Assembly: GCF_003026815.1 (NCBI RefSeq)
Contig: NZ_PYOG01000017.1
Span: 1 to 64,000, forward strand
Reading direction: 5' to 3'
DNA length: 64,000 nucleotides
Source of the DNA: Photobacterium damselae
GTDB taxonomy: Bacteria; Pseudomonadota; Gammaproteobacteria; Enterobacterales; Vibrionaceae
The position numbers and the translations under genes are program-made. The notes below the pieces were generated by a model. The model saw nothing but the letters and a program-made list of their open reading frames with translations, ran no database searches and had not been told where the DNA came from. This document shows positions 26,038 through 34,998 of this stretch, piece after piece; position 1 is the first letter of the stretch; every line of letters starts with the position of its first letter.

Positions 26038-28113
26038 ATGTTTTCTAAAAGTCAGTTGGCTTTACTTATTGGTGCAACTCTTGCCGCTCCTGTTTCATTT
26101 GCACAAAATGTAGAAGCAGATGAGCATATGGTGGTTACGGGACGTGATTACGGCTATAAAGCCGATACTAACTCAACGGCTATGCGCATGGAAATGACAC
26201 AGCTAGAGACCCCTGGGCAAGTTGCAGTTATTGATGAAAAGCTAATTGATGAACAGCGTGCAAGTACGCTAGGTGAGGTACTGCAAAATGATGCAAGTAT
26301 TTCAGCTGGCGGTACAAGCCGTAACCGTGAACGTTTTTCTCTTCGTGGTTTTGAATTAGGCAGCAGTTCAGGCTTCTTACGTGATGGGCACCAGCACTGG
26401 TCTCATTACCGTCAACCAATTGAGTTACTTGAGCGTGTAGAAGTCATGAAGGGGCCAGCTGGGTTACTGTATGGAAAATCAGCACCTGGTGGCTTAGTGA
26501 ACATGGTTTCTAAAAAGCCAACTCATGAAACACAAGTTAACTTTAGCCAAGATGTGGGTTCAAACAATCACACTCGTACTGTTGCTGATGTAAGTGGTTC
26601 TTTAAATGCAGACCAATCACTTCGTGGCCGTGTGGTATTAGCTAAAGAAGATTATGATTCATGGCGCCGTTATGGTGATGGCACCAAACCATCAACTGAC
26701 CGCTTTGTTGGTGGCTTATTCCTAGATTACGATATTAATGATGATGTAACAGTTTCTGTTCATTATGATCGTACGGAAGATAAAGGAAGTGTTGACTCGG
26801 GCGCTTATGTTGTCGATGGCAAAGTTGTTCGTGGTGACAAATATATTTGGGATGCTCAGTGGTCAACTATTGATAACACCGTTCAAAACACGGGCATTGA
26901 TGTTAAAGCACAATTAACTGACTCATGGGCTTTAAATACTGGTTTTAACCATCAAGATTTTAAACGCGTAGATGTAGAAAGTTACCCAAGCTTCAATGAT
27001 TATGCATCAACGGGTAAAATCGTTCATAGTGGTAACGATCGTCATGATCATTGGGTATTTAATACGGCTTATTCCGATCTTGTTGGTGAATTAGATTTTC
27101 TTGGTACCCAGCATCAAGTACTAATTGGAGCAAACTGGTTAGGTTATTCATACGATCGAGCTCAATACTATTTTGATAAAGTCACGACAGAACCTGGTCA
27201 AACAGTACCGAAACCGGGTTATTCAGGAAAAACACGCAAATCTAATTCTGAGTACGATGCGTGGGGCTTCTATCTACAAGATATGATGACAATTAATGAT
27301 TACTGGCAATTCTTAGCGGGTGTTCGTTTCGATCGTCAAACACAAGAAGGTAAGGCTGCTGAAGAGGCGATTTCACCTAAAGTTGCAGCAATTTTCCACC
27401 CTGCAGATAACGGTTCAATCTATCTGTCATATTCGGAGAGTTTTGAACCTCAAGGTGTTGTTTCATCTGATTATGTTAATGCAGGCGATAAGCTAGATCC
27501 TTTGCGTGGTAAGCAATATGAACTAGGAACTAAATGGGAATTATTAGACAGTCGCCTATATGTATCGGGTGCTGTGTTTAATATTACTCAAGAAAACTCT
27601 AAGATTGCGGTAGGTCCTAAAGATAACCAGACTCTAACTCAGGGTGGTGAACGAGTTCATAATGGCGCAGAGTTAGCATTACAAGGTAAAGTGACGGACA
27701 AGTTGAATGTAAATGCATCTGCAATGTACTTAGATGCAGAGTATACCAAAGACCAGAATTTTGAAGGTAATCGCCCTGCAGATGTTCCTGAGTTTGCTGC
27801 GAGTGTTTGGTCTACTTATAACGTGACGGATGCTACCGATGTAAACCTAGGTGTGATTTACGAAGGTTCTCGTTATGGAGATGCTGCAAATACATTTAAG
27901 AAGCCTGGTTATACTCGAGTTGATATGGGTGTATCTCATACCTACAAGTATGACGAAAAACTGGATATTATCGGTCGTTTGAATGTTGAAAATGTATTTG
28001 ATACAGACTACTTAGCTGGTGGTGGTTCAACAAGCAGCAAATACCCAGGTGCTACTGGGGTTACTATCGGTGAAGGCCGTAACTTTATGGCAACAGTTGA
28101 GTTCAAATACTAA
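26038..28113 (+). CDS. TonB-dependent siderophore receptor
   Basis: Outer-membrane gated barrel of 691 aa. The signal peptide ends near SFAQ (residue 22). A TonB box-like segment (EHMVVTG) precedes the plug domain. Plug landmarks are SLRGFELGSSSGFLRDG, ELLERVEVMKGPAGLLYGKSAPGGLVNMVSKKP (about 130-162) of the FhuE/FoxA/FpvA-type siderophore class. The barrel ends in the C-terminal signature NFMATVEFKY with a terminal aromatic residue. The ligand cannot be told from sequence and no siderophore synthesis gene is adjacent. The TonB2-type operon starts 120 bp downstream on the same strand; a terminator-like hairpin lies between. Confidence 0.92.
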   Translation: MFSKSQLALLIGATLAAPVSFAQNVEADEHMVVTGRDYGYKADTNSTAMRMEMTQLETPGQVAVIDEKLIDEQRASTLGEVLQNDASISAGGTSRNRERFSLRGFELGSSSGFLRDGHQHWSHYRQPIELLERVEVMKGPAGLLYGKSAPGGLVNMVSKKPTHETQVNFSQDVGSNNHTRTVADVSGSLNADQSLRGRVVLAKEDYDSWRRYGDGTKPSTDRFVGGLFLDYDINDDVTVSVHYDRTEDKGSVDSGAYVVDGKVVRGDKYIWDAQWSTIDNTVQNTGIDVKAQLTDSWALNTGFNHQDFKRVDVESYPSFNDYASTGKIVHSGNDRHDHWVFNTAYSDLVGELDFLGTQHQVLIGANWLGYSYDRAQYYFDKVTTEPGQTVPKPGYSGKTRKSNSEYDAWGFYLQDMMTINDYWQFLAGVRFDRQTQEGKAAEEAISPKVAAIFHPADNGSIYLSYSESFEPQGVVSSDYVNAGDKLDPLRGKQYELGTKWELLDSRLYVSGAVFNITQENSKIAVGPKDNQTLTQGGERVHNGAELALQGKVTDKLNVNASAMYLDAEYTKDQNFEGNRPADVPEFAASVWSTYNVTDATDVNLGVIYEGSRYGDAANTFKKPGYTRVDMGVSHTYKYDEKLDIIGRLNVENVFDTDYLAGGGSTSSKYPGATGVTIGEGRNFMATVEFKY

Positions 28114-28131
28114 TCAAAACTCAAATAAATG

Positions 28132-28165
28132 AGGGGAGGCGCGAGCTTCCCCTGATACTATTTTT
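28132..28165 (+). terminator. Hairpin terminator between the receptor and TonB2 operon
   Basis: AGGGGAGGC (28132-28140), GCGA tetraloop, GCTTCCCCT (28145-28153), a 9 bp stem with one G-U pair; a T-run follows at 28161. It may be leaky, letting some transcription enter the TonB genes. Confidence 0.75.
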
Positions 28166-28232
28166 CTTTTTATCTTTATCACATTTGTGACTTTTTATTT
28201 TTATATCGCATTGAACTAATAGATTGATGACA

Positions 28233-29015
28233 ATGAAAAAGACATGTATTGCGCTACTGGTTTTAAGCGCATCGGGAACAGTGACTGCAAACAGTCTAGA
28301 TACTGCCCGTTCAATTGAAAGTAAAACAAATGCAGCCTCTGCTGTGAGCCAAGATCGCATTGATAAAAGTGCTGATTCCGCACTAAACATGAAAGCTGAA
28401 ATTGAGCGTTTAGAAGAAGAAACTAAGAATCTGGCTATTTATCACGATCATCTAGCTCGCTTAGTTGAGAACCAACAACAAGAAATGGTTCATATCAATC
28501 AGCAGATCAATGATATCAAAGAGACTCGACAAGGTATTGTGCCATTGATGTATCAGATGTTAGATGGTCTTGAGCAGGTCATTAAACAAGATAAACCAAT
28601 TAAAGAAGAGCAACGTGTAGCTCGTCTGCATAAACTACAGGCAATGATGGATCAAGCAGATATCTCTGATGCTGAAAAGTTTCGTCGCTTGTTAGAAGCT
28701 TACCAAATTGAAATGGATTACGGTACAAAGTTGGCTACCTACCAAGCAAAAATCACGCTTTCAGATAATAAAATAATAGAAGCGAATATTTTGCATTTGG
28801 GTCGTTTAGTGTTAGTTGCTCGTAGCCTAGATGGCCAGCAGTATTGGTCTTGGAATGCCAAAAACAAGTCATGGCAAAGTGTCGATGGTGATCAAGCTGA
28901 TAATATTGCTCAAGCTTATGCAATGGCGAATAAAGATATTACGCCGAATCTGCTGACATTGCCGATTTCTCCATCTCATTTATCACTGACTCAAGCCGCA
29001 GGAGCAACACAATGA
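28233..29015 (+). CDS. DUF3450 periplasmic protein of the TonB2 operon
   Basis: 261 aa predicted periplasmic coiled-coil protein. The signal peptide ends near TVTA (about residue 20). A long helix pair at about 45-100 (AEIERLEEETKNLAIYHDHLARLVENQQQ) is followed by a small beta domain with GRLVLVARSLDGQQYWSWNAK near 190-210. This is the DUF3450 family, which accompanies TtpC-type TonB operons in Vibrio. I use the ATG at 28233 (MKKTC), which gives a normal signal peptide; upstream TTG and ATG codons in frame at 28224 and 28227 are alternatives, all with weak ribosome binding sites. Its stop overlaps the ttpC start (ATGA). Confidence 0.85.
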   Translation: MKKTCIALLVLSASGTVTANSLDTARSIESKTNAASAVSQDRIDKSADSALNMKAEIERLEEETKNLAIYHDHLARLVENQQQEMVHINQQINDIKETRQGIVPLMYQMLDGLEQVIKQDKPIKEEQRVARLHKLQAMMDQADISDAEKFRRLLEAYQIEMDYGTKLATYQAKITLSDNKIIEANILHLGRLVLVARSLDGQQYWSWNAKNKSWQSVDGDQADNIAQAYAMANKDITPNLLTLPISPSHLSLTQAAGATQ

Positions 29016-30376
29016 AAGTAAAAACATTAGCGTTTGCGTTAAGTGTTGTGATGCCTTTGTGGACTGGTCATGTTTATGCCGATAGCTTGGTAAGTAAAGC
29101 TCAACAAGAACAAGCAGTGCAAACGGCTCATAACGCTGCTCGTGAGCAAGGTTTTCATCACACTGAAACAGGTATTAAAGCTCAACGTGATGCTCTGTTA
29201 GCTAAGCGAAAACAACTGCAAAATCAAACGGATAAGTTGAGTAAAAGCTTTAGCCAAAATGAAGAGCAGTTAGCTGAACTTGAAGAGAAATTACGATTAG
29301 AAACTGGCAGTTTAGGTGAACTTTTTGGTGTTGTACGTCAAGCAGCAAAGGATTTAAATCATGAGCTAGACAATTCTGTCACCAGCTTAGGGGCAAACCA
29401 CGATGATAACGTCGTTGCTGATATTGTTGCGGCAAAATCGCTGCCATCTATGGCTCAGTTAACTGGGTTATGGCGCACTATGATTGGGCAAATTCAAGCT
29501 AGTGATGAAGTGGCTAAGGTCGAGATCCCTTATGTAAATGGGGCCGGTGAGTTAAATCAAGTTTCAGGTTTTCGCCTCGGTAGCTTTGGTTTAATCACTG
29601 ATGAAGGTTACGTTAATTGGAATAGTGGTCGTGGTAATGCTGAAGCGTTTCCAATTCAACCTGAAAATGGTCCAACATCGGCCTCTTTTGAACATTTAAA
29701 TCAGACTGGGATAATGGATATTGTTATTGATCCATCTCGTGGTGAGATGCTTGCACAATTAGCTAATGAACCGACATTAATGGATCGCTTAAAGGCGGGG
29801 GGAGTGGTTGGTCAAATTATTTTAGTTCTATTGGCAATTGGTGGTGGTATTGCGCTGTTCCGTGGTGCTAACTTGATTAAGATTCGTCAACAAATAAACC
29901 GCCAACTTAAAAATCCTGAACAACCTGGCAATAATCCTCTTGGTCGAATTTTGTCTGTTTACAATAAAGAGCAGAACCGAAGTGTTGAGGCCCTTGAGCT
30001 ACGTTTAATGGAAACCATTATTGATGAGCAACAAGGGTTGGAAAAAGGTTTGTCTATGTTAAAGCTATTGGCTGCATTAGCACCCATGCTGGGATTACTG
30101 GGTACAGTCACGGGGATGATCGAAACATTCCAAGTGATCACTCAGTTTGGCAATGGCGACCCTAAAGTGATGGCTGGTGGTATTTCGATGGCGCTTGTTA
30201 CTACCGTTTTAGGTCTTATTGCCGCAATGCCGCTGCTACTGGCTCATAATGTGTTGGGCACTCAGGCTGAAAATATTCGCAATATTTTAGAAAAACAAGG
30301 GATCAGTTTAGTGGCTGAACAGGCAGAAAAAGCGTGTTTTAAACCAAATACTCAATCTAAGGTGGCGGCTGCGTAA
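29012..30376 (+). CDS. ttpC: TtpC, MotA/TolQ/ExbB-family protein of the TonB2 system
   Basis: 454 aa inner-membrane protein essential in Vibrio for TonB2-dependent uptake. The signal peptide ends near VYAD. A long periplasmic domain follows with coiled coil at about 45-105 and a DUF3450-like region up to 260. TM1 is near 268-288, and a C-terminal MotA/TolQ/ExbB domain contains LKLLAALAPMLGLLGTVTGMIETFQVI and GGISMALVTTVLGLIAAMPLLLAHN. It is much longer than ExbB because of the periplasmic extension, as expected for TtpC. Overlaps both neighbours, so the operon is tightly coupled. Confidence 0.9.
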   Translation: MKVKTLAFALSVVMPLWTGHVYADSLVSKAQQEQAVQTAHNAAREQGFHHTETGIKAQRDALLAKRKQLQNQTDKLSKSFSQNEEQLAELEEKLRLETGSLGELFGVVRQAAKDLNHELDNSVTSLGANHDDNVVADIVAAKSLPSMAQLTGLWRTMIGQIQASDEVAKVEIPYVNGAGELNQVSGFRLGSFGLITDEGYVNWNSGRGNAEAFPIQPENGPTSASFEHLNQTGIMDIVIDPSRGEMLAQLANEPTLMDRLKAGGVVGQIILVLLAIGGGIALFRGANLIKIRQQINRQLKNPEQPGNNPLGRILSVYNKEQNRSVEALELRLMETIIDEQQGLEKGLSMLKLLAALAPMLGLLGTVTGMIETFQVITQFGNGDPKVMAGGISMALVTTVLGLIAAMPLLLAHNVLGTQAENIRNILEKQGISLVAEQAEKACFKPNTQSKVAAA

Positions 30377-30909
30377 TGTTTTCTAGTTTGATTGAAAACT
30401 GGTGGTATTCGCTCTCTCATTTTATGGATCAGGGGGGAGCCATTTTATGGTGGCTTGCAGCCGTTGTTGCGATTTATTGGTTGTTGGTTATTGAGCGCCT
30501 GCTGTATTTGACGTTGACATACCCAAAACAGAAAGCGAACTGGATTGCTCAATGGCAAGCACGCAGTGATCAAACATCTTGGTATGCGCATGTCATTCGT
30601 GAAGGTTGGTTAAATCAGGCACATCAAGCTTTAAACCAGAATTTAAACTTGATCAAAGTTTTAGTTTCTATTTGTCCTATGTTGGGATTAATGGGTACGG
30701 TAACGGGGATGATCTCCGTGTTTGATGTGATGGCCTCACTAGGCAGTAGTCAACCTAAACTGATGGCCTCTGGGATATCTTTAGCTACTCTTCCGACAAT
30801 GGCGGGAATGGTAGCGGCTGTTGCAGGCATGTTTGTTCACTCTCGTTTATCTAAAGCATGTCACTGGCGAGAGCTTAAGTTAGAAAAATTATTAAGGAGT
30901 CAGCAATGA
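30376..30909 (+). CDS. exbB: ExbB-family proton-channel subunit
   Basis: 177 aa inner-membrane subunit of the TonB energising complex. Three membrane helices are visible: about 18-38, then the signature VLVSICPMLGLMGTVTGMISVFDVM near 95-118, then ISLATLPTMAGMVAAVAGMFVHSRL near 134-160. The start codon overlaps the ttpC stop (TAATG) and the end overlaps exbD (ATGA). It should assemble with ExbD and TonB next to it to couple proton flow to receptor opening. Confidence 0.92.
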   Translation: MFSSLIENWWYSLSHFMDQGGAILWWLAAVVAIYWLLVIERLLYLTLTYPKQKANWIAQWQARSDQTSWYAHVIREGWLNQAHQALNQNLNLIKVLVSICPMLGLMGTVTGMISVFDVMASLGSSQPKLMASGISLATLPTMAGMVAAVAGMFVHSRLSKACHWRELKLEKLLRSQQ

Positions 30910-31310
30910 GGCTAACTCGACCTTCACGAAACCGTGAAGATGCTCAAATCGATCTTACATCCATGTTAGATATCGTATTTATCATGTTGATCTTCTTTAT
31001 TGTAACCAGCTCGTTTGTGCGTGAATCAGGTGTCGAAGTTAACCGACCTCAGGCCAGTCATGCTGTAAGTCAGAAAGATGCGGGTATCTTTATTGCGATC
31101 ACTTCGGCAAATGATATCTATATTGATAAACGTATTGTAGATACTGAACGAGTTCAGGCGACCATTGAGCATATGCTTGTTGACCAGCCGGATGCCTCCT
31201 TGGTTATCCAAGCTGATGAGCATGCCTATAATGGAACTGTAGTTAAAGTGATGGATGCGGCAAAAGGTGCTGGAGTGAAAAATATTGCACTGGCTGCTGA
31301 AAATAAGTGA
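30906..31310 (+). CDS. exbD: ExbD-family proton-channel subunit
   Basis: 134 aa. The single N-terminal helix carries the conserved proton-path Asp in IDLTSMLDIVFIMLIFFIVTSSFV (Asp23 region). A periplasmic domain follows, with GVEVNRPQA and the C-terminal DQPDASLVIQADEHAYNGTVVKVMDAAKGAG fold typical of ExbD/TolR. Coupled to exbB by a 4 bp overlap. Confidence 0.93.
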   Translation: MRLTRPSRNREDAQIDLTSMLDIVFIMLIFFIVTSSFVRESGVEVNRPQASHAVSQKDAGIFIAITSANDIYIDKRIVDTERVQATIEHMLVDQPDASLVIQADEHAYNGTVVKVMDAAKGAGVKNIALAAENK

Positions 31311-31326
31311 TGGTTAGGGGAGTAGG

Positions 31327-31983
31327 ATGTTAAGAGTCTTAATGGCTTTTCCTTTAGCCATATTACTTGCGGGTGGCTTGTTTACATTTATGGCTTGGAT
31401 GGTTGATAACGGCTCACGACAGGAGCCTGAATCAACCCCACCTTTATCGTTTAATATGGTTATGGTCGAGCAAGAATCCGAAGTTCAGCGTCGACAACGC
31501 GTTGTACCGCCTAAACCAGAGGCTCCAAAACCACCACCGCAAATCATGCCAAGTCAAAGTAAGCCGACGTCGGTATCAACATTGCCCGTTGCTTCTATTT
31601 CAGCACTTGGCTTAGATACTTCTATTTCAGGTATTGCAGTCTCGGCCCCTAAATTTGGCAAAATAGAGGGATCGGCGAATTTGGGGGCTGGAATTAATGT
31701 TGGTTCAAATCAACAAGCAATGCCTTTGTATCGTGTTGAACCTCGCTATCCAGCACGTGCACTAAAGCAAGGCGCGGAAGGTTATGTGGTTTTGCAATTT
31801 ACTATTGATACCCAAGGTCGTCCCTCTGATATTAGTGTGGTAGAGGCTAAACCTCGCCGTTTATTTGAACGAGATGCAATGCGAGCACTTCGTAAATGGA
31901 AATATCAAGCGAAAGTGATTGATGGCCAAGCGGTTGAACAACCAAGGCAAACGGTAAAATTGGAGTTTAAAATAAATCAATGA
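31327..31983 (+). CDS. tonB: TonB energy-transducing protein (TonB2 type)
   Basis: 218 aa, shorter than E. coli TonB (about 239). One N-terminal helix (about 5-26) lies before a short proline-rich stretch (VVPPKPEAPKPPPQ) that is much smaller than in TonB1 proteins. The C-terminal TonB domain starts near YRVEPRYPARALKQGAEGYVVLQF and ends ALRKWKYQAKVIDGQAVEQPRQTVKLEF. The short spacer fits the TonB2 class, which needs TtpC to span the periplasm. AGGGGAG and AGTAGG lie just upstream of the ATG. Overlaps the next gene by 4 bp. Confidence 0.92.
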   Translation: MLRVLMAFPLAILLAGGLFTFMAWMVDNGSRQEPESTPPLSFNMVMVEQESEVQRRQRVVPPKPEAPKPPPQIMPSQSKPTSVSTLPVASISALGLDTSISGIAVSAPKFGKIEGSANLGAGINVGSNQQAMPLYRVEPRYPARALKQGAEGYVVLQFTIDTQGRPSDISVVEAKPRRLFERDAMRALRKWKYQAKVIDGQAVEQPRQTVKLEFKINQ

Positions 31984-33158
31984 TGAAGATAAAAAAGCCA
32001 TTAGTCTCTGTCTTATTATTGTCAGCTTCGATATTACCGTGCTGGGTACAGGCGGCACCTCAGTTGAGTCAAAGTGTGGCGGCTAAATTACAAAAAGCTA
32101 ATACATTGATGCAAGAGGACAAACTAACTCAAGCGTCACAACTTCTAACTTCAATCGCAGTAGACAAAGCCTATGACAAAGCGTTTATTGCCCGTATGTT
32201 GGGAGTTGTATATTGGCAACAAGGTAAAGCCCAATCTGCAATTAAAGCGTTAACTCAAGCTGTTAACAGCGGTTTATTGAAAGATGAATATGGGTGGCAA
32301 ACAGAGCGTATGCTTGCTGATTTATTATTATCTGAGCAACAATATAATAAAGCGCTACCTCATTACTATTCGCTGACCCAAGTAAAAGCTAAAGGTAATA
32401 AAACTGATGAGGTGTGGTTACGTATTGCCCAGTCTCATTATCAATTAAGCCAATGGTCAAAAGTATTAACTTCCATTAAACGATACGATAGTTATGGTAA
32501 TAAAGATTCAGTGTCACCACTTTCTATTGCCCTGGGTGCTCAACTGCAGTTAAAAAAATACAATTTGGCTGTACCGACATTAAATCGACTGATCGCTTTA
32601 GAACCGAATAAAAACATTTGGTGGCAGCAATTAGCTAGTTTGCAGATTCGTATTGGAAAAACATCGGATGCATTAGATACTTTGGTATTAGCTCAATATC
32701 AAGGTATCCAGCTTTCTAATAATGAATTACTAACATTAGCACAGCTTTATGCTCAGCGCGGTATACCTGAGCGATCGGCGAAAATAATTGCAACGCTATC
32801 TGATGCAAACACACAGGAACGCCTAGTTGAGCAAGCCAATTATTGGCAAATGGCGCGTGAATGGGATAAAGCGATAACAGTATGGAAAAAAGCAGTATCA
32901 CTCAATAGTAAATACCGCTGGCAGTTGGCTCAATTGCAATTACAGCAAGGGCAGTATCAGCAAGCACTCTCGCAGCTAAATCAAATCTCGAACTCAAAAT
33001 ATCAATCTCAAGTTGAATTAGCAAAAGTACGTGCTTATTACAAACTGGATAAGTTAGAAAAAGCAATTATACATGCGAAAATGGCGAATAACTTAAAACC
33101 GTCTCAAGAGGCGAAAGGATGGATCCAATATTTGAGTCAAATGCAGACAATGTCATAA
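31980..33158 (+). CDS. TPR-repeat protein, last gene of the TonB2 operon
   Basis: 392 aa exported protein. The signal peptide ends near WVQAA (residue 25). Tetratricopeptide-type helix pairs cover most of the rest: ANTLMQEDKLTQASQLL, IARMLGVVYWQQGKAQSAIKALTQAV, VWLRIAQSHYQLSQWSKVL, WWQQLASLQIRIGKTSDALDTLVLA, WQLAQLQLQQGQYQQALSQL. A protein of this kind is a regular last member of Vibrio TonB2 operons; its job is not settled, with scaffolding of the energising complex the obvious guess. Coupled to tonB (ATGA overlap) and closed by a strong terminator. Confidence 0.88.
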   Translation: MMKIKKPLVSVLLLSASILPCWVQAAPQLSQSVAAKLQKANTLMQEDKLTQASQLLTSIAVDKAYDKAFIARMLGVVYWQQGKAQSAIKALTQAVNSGLLKDEYGWQTERMLADLLLSEQQYNKALPHYYSLTQVKAKGNKTDEVWLRIAQSHYQLSQWSKVLTSIKRYDSYGNKDSVSPLSIALGAQLQLKKYNLAVPTLNRLIALEPNKNIWWQQLASLQIRIGKTSDALDTLVLAQYQGIQLSNNELLTLAQLYAQRGIPERSAKIIATLSDANTQERLVEQANYWQMAREWDKAITVWKKAVSLNSKYRWQLAQLQLQQGQYQQALSQLNQISNSKYQSQVELAKVRAYYKLDKLEKAIIHAKMANNLKPSQEAKGWIQYLSQMQTMS

Positions 33159-33180
33159 CAAGTTATAGTTTATAAGATTT

Positions 33181-33217
33181 AAGCAGCTAATAGGGTGACC
33201 TGTTTGCTGCTTTTTTA
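33181..33217 (+). terminator. Rho-independent terminator of the TonB2 operon
   Basis: A 14 bp stem with one mismatch, left arm 33181-33194 (AAGCAGCTAATAGG), GTGA loop, right arm 33199-33212 (CCTGTTTGCTGCTT), then a T-run. It covers the only in-frame upstream start of the next gene, supporting the internal ATG there. Confidence 0.88.
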
Positions 33218-33275
33218 TATCTTTTTAGGCTATTTAATTGGGTATATAATCTTTTCTTTTTTTAAGAGTCCAATT

Positions 33276-33740
33276 ATGTTTGTTGGTCATATTGATAGAT
33301 TTCCTGCGCAAAGTTATCTAGCCCCTAAACTACTTGCTGCAATGAAAACCGCGTTCTCTCGCATTCAAGATTTACCTGCTGATTTTTCATCGTCAGTTGA
33401 GATTGATGGTAAAGATTTTTTCTTTAATATTCAGCAAGAAACATGTACACCTGCAGAGCACAAATTGGCGGAAATACATCATAACTATGTGGATGTTCAT
33501 TTAGTATTAGATGGGCAAGAGCAGATTGGTGTGTCATCACAGCCGCTCGAAATTACTGATGATAGTAAGAAAGAGTTTGATTTATATTTTGGTCCCTTGC
33601 AGGACGAAGATTTTATTACCTTAAAGCAAGGTGATTTTGCAATTTTCTTTCCTCATGAAATTCACAAGCCATTAAGTACTTATGGTGAACTAACAAGGGT
33701 AAAGAAAGCAATTATTAAGATCGCTATTGATATTTTGTAG
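33276..33740 (+). CDS. YhcH/YjgK/YiaL-family (DUF386) protein, NanQ-like
   Basis: 154 aa cupin-type protein, the same length as E. coli YhcH. Motifs seen are AEIHHNYVDVHLVLDGQEQIGV, with metal-binding His/Glu pattern, and GDFAIFFPHEIHKPL near 118-132. YhcH (NanQ) has been linked to sialic acid anomer handling in E. coli, so a role beside the NanM homologue at 14896 is possible. The frame is open further upstream to 33195, but that segment is a terminator and would encode an improbable hydrophobic leader. I take the ATG at 33276, with AAGAG about 8 nt before it. Confidence 0.85.
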   Translation: MFVGHIDRFPAQSYLAPKLLAAMKTAFSRIQDLPADFSSSVEIDGKDFFFNIQQETCTPAEHKLAEIHHNYVDVHLVLDGQEQIGVSSQPLEITDDSKKEFDLYFGPLQDEDFITLKQGDFAIFFPHEIHKPLSTYGELTRVKKAIIKIAIDIL

Positions 33741-33795
33741 CTGGTGCTATTTTTTATCAGTAATAGATCTATACCCAAATAAAGCAAATTTGGTA

Positions 33796-33825
33796 TATCC
33801 CCTTAGCCATTTAGATAAGGGGATA
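33796..33825. terminator. Hairpin between convergent YhcH-like and Sel1 genes
   Basis: TATCCCCTTA (33796-33805) and TAAGGGGATA (33816-33825), perfect 10 bp stem. Only short U-runs flank it. Confidence 0.6.
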
Positions 33826-33831
33826 CTTCTA

Positions 33832-34833
33832 TTAAATCTTATCGTAAATTTCTTGTTGAAGTTGTGCTGCTTTTGCAATGTCGTCAGCTGACATGTATTG
33901 TTTTACGTCTTTTATTTCAGAACTAGCATCATAGCCATTGTCTTCAGCGATATTATACCAAGCTAAAGCTGTTTTGAAATTGCTATATGTACCATGTCCA
34001 TTTCGGTATGAGTAACCCACCATATACTGACTATATTCATTCCCTCGCATTGCACCCTGAGTGAAATAAGCTAAGGATTTTTTATAGTCTGTTTTTTTAA
34101 ATCCACACTGGGCTTTATAGTCAGTATAGTAATAAATATCACCTAATTTTGCGTAGGAGCGGGCATGCTCATCGGTCTCTATTGCTTTTTCGAAAAATTG
34201 TATAGCACGAGCACAATCTTTTTTTACACCTTCGCCATTAAGATAGGCAATACCTAGGTTATACATCGCACTTGCATCACCTTGGTCTGCTGATTTTTGG
34301 AACCACTTTGCAGCTTCAGTAAAATCTTGTTTAACACCTTGGCCATCGTTGTATGAAAATGCTAATTGATACATTGCATCGCTATAGCCTAATTTAGCTG
34401 CCGCGAGATAGTACTCATTACCTTTTTCGTAATCTTGAGCTGTGCCTTCTCCATCAAAATACATAATGCCTAAGCTATAAAGTACGTAGGGGTCTTGGCT
34501 CGATTCTAACTGATGGTAAAGTTTGAGCGCTTTTGTATAGTCTTCTTCTTCGTAATAGTAATCAGCTAAAGTCAGTGTCGCTTTGGGATGATTATTTTCT
34601 GCTAATTGATTAAGGTATTTTATACCCTGCTCAATATTTTCTTGCATCATAGATTCGGACATCAAGATATTTGCCGCGTTATAAATAACTTCAGCATCTG
34701 TTGATGTTTCCGCTTTTTTTACCACAGCAAGATCTTCGGAAGTGTATTCTTCGTAGCTTAAATCATAGGCAAAAGCAGGAGTGGAAAGGAAAAGGGTTAT
34801 ACCTATAGATAATAGAGTTCGGCGATAATTCAT
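33832..34833 (-). CDS. Sel1-like repeat protein, periplasmic
   Basis: 333 aa. Signal peptide residues 1-22 end in AFA. At least five Sel1/TPR-like units of about 36 residues follow, with the typical A..LG..Y..G.GV..D...A..WF.KAA pattern. Clear copies are LYSLGIMYFDGEGTAQDYEK, MYQLAFSYNDGQGVKQDFTE and MYNLGIAYLNGEGVKKDCAR. Such repeats mediate protein-protein contact; the partner is unknown. Single-gene unit. Confidence 0.87.
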   Translation of the reverse strand: MNYRRTLLSIGITLFLSTPAFAYDLSYEEYTSEDLAVVKKAETSTDAEVIYNAANILMSESMMQENIEQGIKYLNQLAENNHPKATLTLADYYYEEEDYTKALKLYHQLESSQDPYVLYSLGIMYFDGEGTAQDYEKGNEYYLAAAKLGYSDAMYQLAFSYNDGQGVKQDFTEAAKWFQKSADQGDASAMYNLGIAYLNGEGVKKDCARAIQFFEKAIETDEHARSYAKLGDIYYYTDYKAQCGFKKTDYKKSLAYFTQGAMRGNEYSQYMVGYSYRNGHGTYSNFKTALAWYNIAEDNGYDASSEIKDVKQYMSADDIAKAAQLQQEIYDKI

Positions 34834-34998
34834 TATAATAATTCCATTTTTATTTTGAGAGGGAATTATAACGATCTGTTTTATTTTTAAAACCTAATCA
34901 AATGAATGAATCATAAAGAATGTGATCACTGTACAACAATAAATCAGATAATAATATTTCATGCCGTCAAAGTTATTATTTAACGGCATGCATTTATT

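Noticed and set aside
33195..33275. Upstream extension of the YhcH-like gene
   Set aside because: The segment overlaps the TonB2 operon terminator and would add a hydrophobic leader absent from this family.
34961..34989. Inverted repeat ATGCCGT/ACGGCAT after the BASS transporter gene
   Set aside because: Short stem, long loop and no U-run; too weak to call a terminator.
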